A DNA stretch of 12,666 nucleotides from Vulcanimicrobiota bacterium (lineage in GTDB: Bacteria > Vulcanimicrobiota > Vulcanimicrobiia > Eremiobacterales > Eremiobacteraceae), in assembly GCA_019232725.1 (NCBI GenBank), contig JAFANK010000098.1:1-12666 (forward strand), read 5' to 3'. Below, in pieces: positions 6,742-12,666 of the stretch. A model generated the notes under the pieces. That model did no database searches and was not told where the DNA came from. It worked only from the letters and a program-made list of their open reading frames with translations. The stretch's first letter is position 1. The number at the start of each line of letters is the position of its first letter. A program made the position numbers and the translations under genes.

Positions 6742-7430
6742 GTCTTGTCGATGGTGTATCCCACGCCTCGCACGGTTCGGATGATCTGATCGCCGCAAGC
6801 CGCACTGAGCTTGCGCCGTAGCATCTTGACGTAGACTTCGAGGATGTTGCTGCTCTCTCCGTGATCGCCGCCCCACAACCGATCCAAAATGGCGTCTTTG
6901 GTGAGCACGATGCCGGCATTTTCCAGCAGGTAGAGCGCCAGGCGGTACTCGGTGCGGGTCAGGTGGATGACTTTCCCGTCGCATGTCGTCTGGTGGCGCA
7001 GCACGTCGATCGAGAGTTTGCCGGCCGTGACCGTCCGTGGCTTGACGTCATTCTGGGGGCGGCGCAAGAGCGCGTGCACGCGTGCCAGCAGCTCGGGGAA
7101 CGCGAACGGCTTGGGCAGATAGTCATCTGCGCCGCTGTTCAGCCCGGTGACGCGATCGCCAACAGCATTGCGCGCCGTCAACATCAGGATCGGCGTCGAG
7201 ATGCCTTGACGGCGCGCTTCGGCGCAGATGGAGATGCCGTCGCGCCTGGGCAAGAGCACGTCCAAGATCGCCACTTGATAATCGTTGCCGCAGAGTTCGT
7301 TCAAACCGTTCTCGCCGTCACCGACGGCAGTTACCGCGAACTTCTGGGCCTCGAGCGCACGCCGCAGCGAGGAGGATAGGCTCGGATCGTCTTCGACTAG
7401 CAACACTCTCATCTGCGATAGATTCGCCAT
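6738..7430 (-). CDS. OmpR/PhoB-family DNA-binding response regulator
   Basis: This 230-residue protein has a complete receiver domain at about 7-120. The acidic pocket is EDD (13-15), the phospho-acceptor is Asp57 (VAILDVLLP), Thr85 is in LMLTA, and Lys107 is in LPKPF. A winged-helix DNA-binding domain of the OmpR type spans about 131-228: LTRTEYRLALYLLENAG, then a recognition-helix region SSNILEVYVKMLRRKL, then the wing IRTVRGVGYTI. The length is normal for the family. It is the cognate partner of the overlapping kinase gene. Two starts are possible: ATG 7430, used here, and ATG 7412, which gives MRVLLVEDD. Neither has a clear ribosome binding site. Targets cannot be told from sequence, but the operon with two small exported proteins is a natural candidate for autoregulation. 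Confidence 0.95.
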   Translation of the reverse strand: MANLSQMRVLLVEDDPSLSSSLRRALEAQKFAVTAVGDGENGLNELCGNDYQVAILDVLLPRRDGISICAEARRQGISTPILMLTARNAVGDRVTGLNSGADDYLPKPFAFPELLARVHALLRRPQNDVKPRTVTAGKLSIDVLRHQTTCDGKVIHLTRTEYRLALYLLENAGIVLTKDAILDRLWGGDHGESSNILEVYVKMLRRKLSAACGDQIIRTVRGVGYTIDKT

Positions 7431-7441
7431 GCTCGCGAGCG

Positions 7442-7460
7442 GCAGCCTGCGCTCGGCTGC
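7442..7460. promoter_or_regulatory. Short hairpin just upstream of the response regulator start
   Basis: GCAGCC (7442-7447) and GGCTGC (7455-7460) pair around a 7-nt loop, ending 12 bases before the ATG at 7430. It occupies the place where a ribosome binding site would be expected, and none is visible. It could be a weak transcript end for the 63-aa gene or a translational control element; a chance hairpin is also possible in GC-rich DNA. Confidence 0.3.
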
Positions 7461-7500
7461 ACGTTGCTTTCACGGCCTTTTCAGCTAGCGGAGACGCTGG

Positions 7501-7692
7501 CTAATCACCACCGTCGGCCGCTTCGATCTCGCCTTCCTCGAAGGCGAAGGTGCCGGTTGGGAAACGCACGAGGTAGGGCATGTACGGACCATTGTTGATG
7601 CTCTCGAGCACACCCACCGCGCCCTTATCGACCTTGCCGCCCTCGCCAAGGTCGAGCGAGCGTAGCGCGCGCACGCGCTGTCCGACGTCCAT
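7501..7692 (-). CDS. Small acidic conserved-looking protein (63 aa), unknown function
   Basis: The 63-residue product starts MDVGQRVRALRSLDLGEGGK and continues with VGVLESINNGPYMPYLVRFPTGTFAFEEGEIEAAD. The pattern of short strands with Gly turns, ending in a hydrophobic-aromatic strand and an acidic tail, resembles small SH3-like or KOW-like barrels. That is a fold guess, not an identification. There is no signal peptide. A GGGAAGG ribosome binding site precedes ATG 7692. It lies 70 bp upstream of the response regulator on the same strand, so it could share its transcript. Its upstream side faces the divergent 42-aa gene, so promoters for both directions should lie in 7693-7846. A longer reading of the region in another frame (7485-7790) has Arg/Ser-rich low-quality sequence and is rejected. 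Confidence 0.65.
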   Translation of the reverse strand: MDVGQRVRALRSLDLGEGGKVDKGAVGVLESINNGPYMPYLVRFPTGTFAFEEGEIEAADGGD

Positions 7693-7846
7693 CCGTAGGC
7701 CTTCCCGGGCAGTGACGGCGGCCCTCCAGGGTACGGTGCGAGCGTTGTTTTTAGGCCTGCACGCACGTCGCCGCCAACACTTTCGTCCACCGGGATGTCA
7801 CAAACGCCTCAATCCCCGGTCAAGTGTACAGAGGTAGAATGATTGT

Positions 7847-7975
7847 ATGAAGTGGGTTGTCGCACTCGCGCTCGTGATAGCGTCGGCGTCCATCGTGTTG
7901 CCCGCTCTCGTCCGCCAGAGCGACGTCACCGTTCCCGATAAGCTCGATCGGATCCACGAACTCGCTTCTTTCTAA
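7847..7975 (+). CDS. Small membrane or exported peptide (42 aa)
   Basis: This short frame encodes MKWVVALALVIASASIVLPA followed by LVRQSDVTVPDKLDRIHELA and SF. A single Lys, a 17-residue hydrophobic core and a Pro-Ala ending give it the look of a signal peptide or single membrane anchor with a 22-residue polar tail. I recognise no family. An AGAGG ribosome-binding-like tract lies at 7830-7834, 12 bases before the ATG. A better spaced ATG at 7839 opens a three-codon frame (ATG ATT GTA TGA) whose stop overlaps this start. It is divergent from the 63-aa gene and 73 bp upstream of the exported 353-aa gene, with which it may be co-transcribed. Confidence 0.5.
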   Translation: MKWVVALALVIASASIVLPALVRQSDVTVPDKLDRIHELASF

Positions 7976-7997
7976 CGCCGGTCTGAAGGACCGGGCG
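7976..7997. repeat. Hairpin after the 42-aa gene, possible repeat-family member
   Basis: CCGGTC (7978-7983) pairs with GACCGG (7989-7994) around the loop TGAAG, and the stem extends by two pairs past a bulged G. It begins right after the stop codon at 7973-7975. No T run follows, so it is at best a weak terminator. The loop resembles the minus-strand loops of the 4528-4642 hairpins (CTGAA, GTAAA), so it may be a degenerate member of that family. Confidence 0.4.
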
Positions 7998-8017
7998 CTC
8001 CCCGACAGTTAACTCGT

Positions 8018-8048
8018 CCCCTGGCGTCGCTTCGACAGGGGGTAGAAT
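8018..8048 (+). promoter_or_regulatory. Ribosome binding site inside a hairpin, before the 8049 gene
   Basis: A strong Shine-Dalgarno tract AGGGGG (8037-8042) lies six bases before ATG 8049. It is complementary to CCCCT at 8018-8022. An inner stem, GTCG (8026-8029) with CGAC (8033-8036), can stack below it with a bulge of three bases. If formed, this hairpin would hide the ribosome binding site. Confidence 0.45.
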
Positions 8049-9110
8049 ATGCGTCTCTTCGGTCGTGTCAAGACTCGGTTGCCGCTGTATTGCACCGGGT
8101 TAGCGGTCGTGACTGCGCTTGCGGGAATCGTGCTTGGCCTCAAACCCGCGAGTGCCGCCGGTGGCGGTTTGGCCTACGATGAGATCTCGAGGATGGTCAT
8201 CACGAGCCAAGGCAGCGGTCCTCCGGAGGCGGGAAGTTATGCCAACGGATCATTCGGAGCTGACTTTCAAGCCGCCGTTAACGCAGCGGCCCCACCGAAG
8301 GAGCATCATGGGATGTTTGGCTCCATCCAAAACGCCATGGCGATGGGCGAGCAAGCAATGAACCTGATCAAAGTCGGCACCCCATCGACGCATTACTATC
8401 TCAATGGATGGGAGCGCACGGACGACCCCGGACAAAAGACAGCGACCATCTACCGGGGCGACTTGCACCAGACCATCCATCTCGATCTGGCGAACAAGAC
8501 CTACTATATAGAAACGCCGGATGAGAAGGTATTCGAATCTGGTCCGCCGCCGCCCATGGCAAAACCAAACGGCACGCCACCGCCCGCACAGCCGGGCACG
8601 GCGAAGATGACGATCAGTGCGACGAGTGCTGGGCTCGGGCCGAAAACCCTCGACGGCCAGTCGACGAACGGCTACAAGCAGACCCTCAAGATGACGGTGA
8701 CCAACGCGACAGGTTCCTGCTCAAACGGCAGCTTTGGTATGGCGATGACAGAGTTCATCTCGCGATACCCAGAGCCGACCGTTTCAACATCCAGCGGCAA
8801 AGCGATACCGCAGAAATCGTCCTATGATCCAGAGCAGATGGGCGTGAAGCCCGGCTGCAAGCCGACGGTGACAGCGCGCACCAAGGTCGGACCATTGCCG
8901 CCATCGGGCATGTTCGCGTTATGGACGTTCATGGACATGAGCGGTAGCATGAATTCCACACCGCAGCAGTCTGCCAATGTTCCTGCTGGGTCGGGGTTCG
9001 GCTTCCTTGTCGAACGTGGCAACGTGCGCACGCTCGGAGCTAGCGACGCGTCGCTATTCCAAGTGCCTGCAGGCTTCACAAAAGTCACCGAGCCGAGTTC
9101 GAACCAGTGA
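8049..9110 (+). CDS. Exported protein, member of a paralogous pair with the 11023-12060 gene
   Basis: This 353-residue protein has a basic N-terminus, a hydrophobic core (about 13-30) and ASA at 34-36, a typical signal peptide. It matches the 11023-12060 product in colinear blocks: LAYDEIS (41-47); YYLNGWERT (116-124) followed by TIHLDLANKTYYIE; the Gly-Tyr segment NGYKQTLKM (207-215); TEFISRYPEP (234-243); and near the end ERGNVRTL with LFQVPAGF (336-343). Two cysteines, C224 and C270, align with the paralogue's pair and may form a disulphide. Pro-rich loops sit at 165-185 and 281-286. The end, LF-x-VP-x-GF, recalls DUF4412/LolA-like periplasmic proteins, but I cannot confirm this. No enzyme motif is seen. 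A strong AGGGGG ribosome binding site supports the start. Its stop codon abuts a hairpin repeat shared with the convergent reductase gene. Confidence 0.85.
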   Translation: MRLFGRVKTRLPLYCTGLAVVTALAGIVLGLKPASAAGGGLAYDEISRMVITSQGSGPPEAGSYANGSFGADFQAAVNAAAPPKEHHGMFGSIQNAMAMGEQAMNLIKVGTPSTHYYLNGWERTDDPGQKTATIYRGDLHQTIHLDLANKTYYIETPDEKVFESGPPPPMAKPNGTPPPAQPGTAKMTISATSAGLGPKTLDGQSTNGYKQTLKMTVTNATGSCSNGSFGMAMTEFISRYPEPTVSTSSGKAIPQKSSYDPEQMGVKPGCKPTVTARTKVGPLPPSGMFALWTFMDMSGSMNSTPQQSANVPAGSGFGFLVERGNVRTLGASDASLFQVPAGFTKVTEPSSNQ

Positions 9111-9168
9111 TGTAGGGTGGGCACTATGTATGTGCCCATCTTTGGGTCGGCACTTTACGTGCCGACCT
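9110..9168. repeat. Two hairpin repeats between and within convergent gene ends
   Basis: The element starts with ATGTAG at 9110, sharing its A with the stop codon of the preceding gene. The first hairpin pairs 9118-9124 with 9132-9138 (TGGGCAC stem). The second pairs 9145-9153 with 9159-9167 (GGTCGGCAC stem, loop TTTAC). The 15 bases at 9149-9163 are identical to 4621-4635 in the other array. The second hairpin runs into the reductase gene: its loop holds that gene's stop codon. On the plus strand TCTTTCTTT follows, so it may also act as a terminator for the 8049 gene. Confidence 0.78.
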
Positions 9169-10153
9169 CTTTCTTTGCGTTCGATTCGTCCTCTACGAGA
9201 ACCGCCGACGACCCGAGATGCGCGCGGCCGTGCGGTGACGTGAGATCCTGCAACGGTCCGATCGGCACGATGCGCGTCGGATTGATGTCGTCATGCGTCA
9301 CGTAATAATGCCGCTTGATATGATCGAAGAACACGGTATCCGCGACGCCGGGGATCTGGTAGAGGTCTTTGAGATAGCCGAACAAGTTCGGATAGTCATA
9401 GATGCGGCGCAGGTTGCATTTGAAATGCCCGACGTACACGGCATCGAAGCGCACGAGCGTCACAAACAGGCGCCAGTCCGTCTCAACGGGGCGCGGCCCG
9501 AACAAATAGCGGCGTGACGCCAAGCGCTCTTCGAGCGCATCGAGCATCTCGAAGACACGACGCGCGGCATGCTCGTATGCTTTCTGCGTCGTCGCAAAGC
9601 CGGCGCGATAGACGCCGTTGTTCACGGACTCGTAGATCTGGCGGTTGAGCTCGTCGATGCCCTGGCGGTGCTCCACGGGGTACAAATCGATCTTGTTGTT
9701 GGCGAGCGGCTCGAAATCGATTTCGAACATGCGCATGATATCGTCTTCCGAGTTGTTGACGATACGCTTGGTCTGCTTGTCCCAGAGCACCGGCACGGTC
9801 ACGCGCTGGCGGTAAGCCGGATCGCTCGCAAGATATGCCTGGCTCAAAAACGCGAAGCCGTTGATCGGATCCTTCGTATGATGCGGACCGTCGCGGAACG
9901 CCCACCCGCGTTCGTCGCGGATGGGATCGACGACGGTCATCCCGATCGCATCCTCCAACCCCCGAAGCATCCGCACGATAATCGTCCGATGCGCCCACGG
10001 ACAGGCATATGACACGTAGAGATGATAACGGCCGGCCACGACCGGATATTCGGATCGCCCATCCGCTGACACCCAGCCGCGGAACAGGTCTTCTTGCCGG
10101 ACGAACTCGCCTTCAAACGAGATTTCCTCTGGGAATTGCGCTTTGACGCTCAT
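9155..10153 (-). CDS. Glutathionyl-hydroquinone reductase (Xi/omega-like glutathione transferase)
   Basis: The 332-residue product matches the YqjG/ECM4/PcpF family, which uses glutathione to reduce glutathionyl-hydroquinones in the cytoplasm. The thioredoxin-like domain carries YHLYVSYACPWAHR, with the catalytic Cys51 in CPWA. NNSEDDIMRMF (133-143) is the glutathione-contact region. The helical domain shows DELNRQIYESVNNGVYRAGF, YLFGPRPVETDWRLFVTLVRFD, GHFKCN (242-247), YDYPNLFGYLKDLYQIPGVA, IKRHYY and INPTRIVPIGP (290-300), all family signatures. I start at ATG 10153; the frame extends five codons to GTG 10168, and neither start has a good ribosome binding site. Residues 301-332 are a tail beyond the family's usual end, and the last four (EVGT) plus the stop lie in a hairpin repeat. 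It is convergent with the 8049 gene and downstream of the 268-aa exported gene, separated by about 60 bp. Confidence 0.95.
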   Translation of the reverse strand: MSVKAQFPEEISFEGEFVRQEDLFRGWVSADGRSEYPVVAGRYHLYVSYACPWAHRTIIVRMLRGLEDAIGMTVVDPIRDERGWAFRDGPHHTKDPINGFAFLSQAYLASDPAYRQRVTVPVLWDKQTKRIVNNSEDDIMRMFEIDFEPLANNKIDLYPVEHRQGIDELNRQIYESVNNGVYRAGFATTQKAYEHAARRVFEMLDALEERLASRRYLFGPRPVETDWRLFVTLVRFDAVYVGHFKCNLRRIYDYPNLFGYLKDLYQIPGVADTVFFDHIKRHYYVTHDDINPTRIVPIGPLQDLTSPHGRAHLGSSAVLVEDESNAKKEVGT

Positions 10154-10195
10154 GACGGTGACTTGCACGTCATGAGCGTCTTGCCCCTCAACGGA

Positions 10196-10219
10196 TAAGC
10201 GCGTTCTACGGAGCGCTTA
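10196..10219. terminator. Hairpin at the end of the 268-aa gene
   Basis: TAAGCGC (10196-10202) pairs with GCGCTTA (10213-10219) around a 10-nt loop. One arm contains the TAA stop of the 10217-11023 gene. No U run follows on the minus strand, so it may only weakly separate this gene from the reductase gene downstream. Confidence 0.35.
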
Positions 10220-11023
10220 CTGCAGCGCGATGTCTTCGGTGAACGAGCTCTCGCCAGCTTGGGTATTCGTCTGATGGGTCTCACCCTTGAACGCCACGAC
10301 GAGGTGGTTGACCGCATCGTAATCGCCAGTGAAGTTGCGTTTTGACGTCATATTCTCAGAGGCGAAGTGCGAGTTCATGGTGATGACAAAGACGTCGTGC
10401 CCAGCGATGTGATCGGTTCCCGTGACTGCAAACGTCCACGTGGTCGAGGACGTGGCATCCACAAGCCGCCAGCTGTCCCCGGTCTTGAACGCGCTGCGCT
10501 TGGAACATCCGAGCGCGAACTCATTGAAGTTGTCGATACGATGAGCGATCAAGCCGCCGGCATAGTTGGCCTTGGTGTGCGCCGCCTCTGCTTGCTGTTG
10601 TGCTTGCGATTCACCGACGGTCGGGGCGGTCGGCGGGTCGTATTTCGGAACGATGCCGCCATCCGGGAGAATCTTGGCCTCGAGGTCTTGCCCCATGTTG
10701 GCCATCGACTTGGCGACCATCGAGTTCGTGCTCGGTGCCATCGTCGTGACGGCGGTGCCGGTCGCATGCGCGCTCCCATCAGGGTCGACGGCGTCGACAT
10801 GCAGGGTCAGCGTTACGAACATGCCGTTCATCATGGCCTGATTAGCTTCATACTGCGCGCGCACCATCGCCGGCATATTGGCGGTTGGCGCTTGCGACGT
10901 GCCCTTGAAGATATAGACATATTGATCGCCGACGGCGCGCTCGGCTGCCGATGAGCGGACCGCGGCGCACATCAAACAAAACGCGGCGACGATCGCCAGG
11001 CGGGTCGGTGTCAAACGATGCAT
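10217..11023 (-). CDS. Exported protein of unknown function (268 aa)
   Basis: The protein begins MHRLTPTRLAIVAAFCLMCA and continues to SSAA at 24-27, a signal peptide. The mature part starts with strands (GDQYVYIFKGTSQ), then a Met/Ala-rich helical region (ANMPAMVRAQYEANQAMMNG), and strands LTLHVDAVDPDGSAHATGTA. A Gln/Ala-rich helix follows (SQAQQQAEAAHTK), and the last third is strand-rich (DSWRLVDATSSTTWTFAVTG, HDVFVITMNSHF). I recognise no family. The general look is a periplasmic or surface beta-sandwich protein. Its ATG overlaps the stop of the 345-aa gene by one base (TGATG), so the pair is translationally coupled and likely functions together. Confidence 0.8.
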   Translation of the reverse strand: MHRLTPTRLAIVAAFCLMCAAVRSSAAERAVGDQYVYIFKGTSQAPTANMPAMVRAQYEANQAMMNGMFVTLTLHVDAVDPDGSAHATGTAVTTMAPSTNSMVAKSMANMGQDLEAKILPDGGIVPKYDPPTAPTVGESQAQQQAEAAHTKANYAGGLIAHRIDNFNEFALGCSKRSAFKTGDSWRLVDATSSTTWTFAVTGTDHIAGHDVFVITMNSHFASENMTSKRNFTGDYDAVNHLVVAFKGETHQTNTQAGESSFTEDIALQ

Positions 11024-12060
11024 CAGTCGTGCTCCTCTGTGAAATCAGGTGGTGTTGAGAACAAGGTGGTTAGATCCTGTGGGGTGAGCGTGCGGAGGTT
11101 GCCGAGCTCCGTCACCAAGATGAGATCGCCCGCGATGCTCGGCCGTATCGCCGTGCTGCGATAGAGCACAAGCTTACCGGGTTCAAAGCTCGATGCGGTC
11201 GTCGTGGGTTGGCAGGCGCTGTTCAGCACGCTCGACGGGTCGGGCGGCTTGGCGATGTGATTGTCTGGATCCGGAAGATCGGATACGTACTCGGTGATCT
11301 CGATGGCGTGCGTTCCAGTATTGCAGAACCCCAGGTCCTGCGTCGTCTCGATACTGCCGGAAAGACGATACCCTCGGACCGCGCGATGATCGATCGACGC
11401 GGGTGCGAGTGTGCTCGATGACGGGGTGCCGACGATCGTGGCAGTCGGCGGAGGCGTCGCATCCACGGTGTAGGTGGCCATCGCGGGATCGTCGCGTTCC
11501 ACCGAATAGGTATTGTTGCCATAATCCAGCGAGATCGTGAGGCCCTGCTCCGGCTTGACGATGGTTGCGTGTTGCCCAGCCGTCGTTCGCGTCCAGCCGT
11601 GGTAGTATGCAAGTCCCGTCCGCCTGCCGGCCGCCATGATTGCGCGGCTCTGCGCCCGCTGTTCCTCTTGCGCGTGCTGCTGCGCGGCGTTCGCCGCCGC
11701 ACCGGCCGCCATCGATGCTCCCATGGAGACAAACGCACCAACGGCTGGTATCAGGCTGAGCAACCCGCTCAGCGCGCCGATCGCTCTGCCTGTGTTCGCC
11801 GCACCTGCCGGATTGGACAGCTTGAAAGGCGGCAGTTTGGTGATGAGTTCCGCATCCGCATCGAAGTTGTCGATCGGCGGAGGCGTGCCGGAGATGATGA
11901 CCTTGGAGATGGCATCGTATGCGAGATTCAGCTGCGTTGCATGCGCGGTCGCAGCTCCCGGCGGCACGCCGGCCGGTGATGGCTCTTGACACGATCCGGC
12001 ATTGACGAGCGCGAGCGCGAAAAGCACCCCAACCAAGGCAACTGCTGTAAGTGACCGCAT
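11023..12060 (-). CDS. Exported protein, paralogue of the 8049-9110 product, with a Gly/Ala-rich hydrophobic insert
   Basis: This is a 345-residue product from ATG 12060, chosen because it begins a clean signal sequence (MRSLTAVALVGVLFALALVN). The frame continues to a TTG at 12093, but that would bury the signal behind a basic stretch. C24 in AGSC could be a weak lipobox. Blocks shared with the 8049 product are LAYDAIS (47-52), YYHGWTRT (152-159) with TISLDYGNNTYSVE (175-188), RGYRLSGSIE, ITEYVSDLPDP (255-265), and LGNLRTL with LFSTPPDF (333-340). The cysteine pair C246 and C283 aligns too. Unlike its relative it carries a Gly/Ala hydrophobic segment (about 94-125, GALSGLLSLIPAVGAFVSMG) followed by a Gln/Glu/Arg helix. 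That could insert in a membrane or oligomerise. Function is unknown. It is the first gene of a coupled pair with the 268-aa gene. Confidence 0.83.
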   Translation of the reverse strand: MRSLTAVALVGVLFALALVNAGSCQEPSPAGVPPGAATAHATQLNLAYDAISKVIISGTPPPIDNFDADAELITKLPPFKLSNPAGAANTGRAIGALSGLLSLIPAVGAFVSMGASMAAGAAANAAQQHAQEEQRAQSRAIMAAGRRTGLAYYHGWTRTTAGQHATIVKPEQGLTISLDYGNNTYSVERDDPAMATYTVDATPPPTATIVGTPSSSTLAPASIDHRAVRGYRLSGSIETTQDLGFCNTGTHAIEITEYVSDLPDPDNHIAKPPDPSSVLNSACQPTTTASSFEPGKLVLYRSTAIRPSIAGDLILVTELGNLRTLTPQDLTTLFSTPPDFTEEHD

Positions 12061-12446
12061 GGCTTGTGACGTGCATTTGCGCCGTCGCCCCAAAGGTGCC
12101 CTGTGTCACGGAGAGCTCTAGAGTGGCTGTTCCAGGAGTACCGAGACCTTCGTCGGTCGAGCGCACGAACTCGATCGGATTGCGCGCGTTTTTCGCGGTG
12201 CGGTGGATGACCTGGTTGCACGGCCAACGGACTCGTCGGCACACGGTGAGCTTGGAGTGTGCGATGTCGCGGTCTCGATCGAAGGTACACACGGCGCACG
12301 CGTCGCGATCGCCATGCTGCAGCCCGCATGACGTCGATATTCAAAAAAACCGGCGTTGCATCGCCCACACAGATCGCGACGCGAATGGCCTTGCAAAGGC
12401 AATAACGCGGCTAGGTTCGCGTCGCAGTGCGCCGAAAAGTGCGCTG
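12061..12446. other. 386-bp gap between divergent genes, with a start-less coding-like frame
   Basis: This gap should hold promoters for the exported-protein operon (minus) and the cyclase (plus), but I see no convincing -35/-10 pair. From 12122 to the TGA at 12329-12331 on the plus strand there is an open frame with G-rich first codon positions and protein-like content (TFVGRAHELDRIARVFRGAV, then CDVAVSIEGTHGARVAIAML). It has no early ATG, GTG or TTG and begins directly after a stop. It may be a gene remnant or chance. The frame leading into the cyclase is also open back to 12123, but its sequence is Ser/Arg/His-rich and unconvincing. Confidence 0.35.
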
Positions 12447-12666
12447 ATGTCGCACTCAAGCGGCGCCTCGCAGGCCGCTGCCACGGCGCTGCCTAGTGGA
12501 ACGGTGACCTTTTTGTTCACCGATATCGAAGGCAGCACGCAACGCTGGGAATCTCACCGTTCTGAGATGGAAAGCGCGGTCAGCCGTCATGATGCGCTGC
12601 TACGCGCAGCGGTGACGGCGCATGGTGGCGTCGTGTTCAAGACGGACGGGGATGCGGTCTGCGCCG
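12447..12666 (+). CDS. Class III adenylate/guanylate cyclase domain protein, N-terminal part only
   Basis: Seventy-three codons are visible before the window edge. After a Ser/Ala-rich lead (MSHSSGASQAAATALP), the sequence SGTVTFLFTDIEGSTQRWE is the hallmark start of a class III nucleotidyl cyclase. Asp26 and Asp69 (KTDGDAV, 66-71) are the two expected metal-binding aspartates. The enzyme would make cyclic AMP or GMP from the triphosphate; the residues that set the substrate lie outside the window. Proteins starting this way often continue into an ATPase domain and TPR-like repeats and act as large cytoplasmic regulators, but that cannot be seen here. ATG 12447 is the only ATG close to the domain in this frame; its ribosome binding site is weak. 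Confidence 0.9.
   Translation, partial: MSHSSGASQAAATALPSGTVTFLFTDIEGSTQRWESHRSEMESAVSRHDALLRAAVTAHGGVVFKTDGDAVCA

Noticed and set aside
10367..10954. 195-codon plus-strand open frame
   Set aside because: It is antisense to the 268-aa exported gene; its composition is Arg/His/Asp-rich, with no ribosome binding site or signal.
11183..12292. 369-codon minus-strand open frame
   Set aside because: It overlaps the 345-aa exported-protein gene in another frame. That gene has a signal peptide and a paralogue in this window, while this frame is Arg/His/Gly-rich without features.
12123..12446. N-terminal extension of the cyclase by up to 108 codons
   Set aside because: The frame is open, but its translation is Ser/Arg/His/Cys-rich and unlike protein, while a competing frame over part of it looks better. 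The short start at 12447 suits the family.

Overview
This is a GC-rich bacterial window of protein-coding DNA. Most genes use GC-ending codons. I see no tRNA, rRNA, insertion sequence or CRISPR array. The mix of proteins suits a poorly characterised environmental lineage: a class III cyclase N-terminus, an S53 (sedolisin/kumamolisin-type) protease, Pro/Ser/Thr-linker exported proteins, and many signal-peptide proteins of no recognised family. My impression is Candidatus Eremiobacterota (WPS-2) or a similar little-cultured phylum. That is inference only; the window contains no phylogenetic marker.

Left part (1-3812). Two minus-strand genes form a translationally coupled pair: an exported S53 protease, cut by the window edge at its catalytic Glu, and upstream of it a lipoprotein with eleven glycines after its lipid-anchor cysteine. 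Divergent from these is an exported protein of unknown function (2496-3458). A small basic protein with a strong ribosome binding site follows (3557-3745), then a perfect 15-bp hairpin between convergent genes.

Centre (3829-7692, all minus strand). In transcription order: a 63-aa protein, an OmpR-type response regulator, its histidine kinase, a 105-aa exported protein, an exported six-repeat TPR protein, and a PaiB-like FMN-binding protein. The regulator through TPR genes are packed like an operon (ATGA overlap, 28 bp, 1 bp). The PaiB gene is separated from them by an array of hairpin repeats. The likely logic is a sensory system transcribed with two small exported partners.

Right part (7847-12666). 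A 42-aa membrane or exported peptide precedes an exported 353-aa protein, whose ribosome binding site lies in a hairpin. Converging on that gene are a glutathionyl-hydroquinone reductase, an exported 268-aa protein and an exported 345-aa protein. The 345-aa and 353-aa proteins are paralogues. The window ends in the first 73 residues of a class III adenylate/guanylate cyclase.

The most notable non-coding element is a family of short hairpin repeats (4528-4642 and 9110-9168). Their stems differ by compensatory changes, and one copy supplies the last codons and stop codon of the reductase gene.
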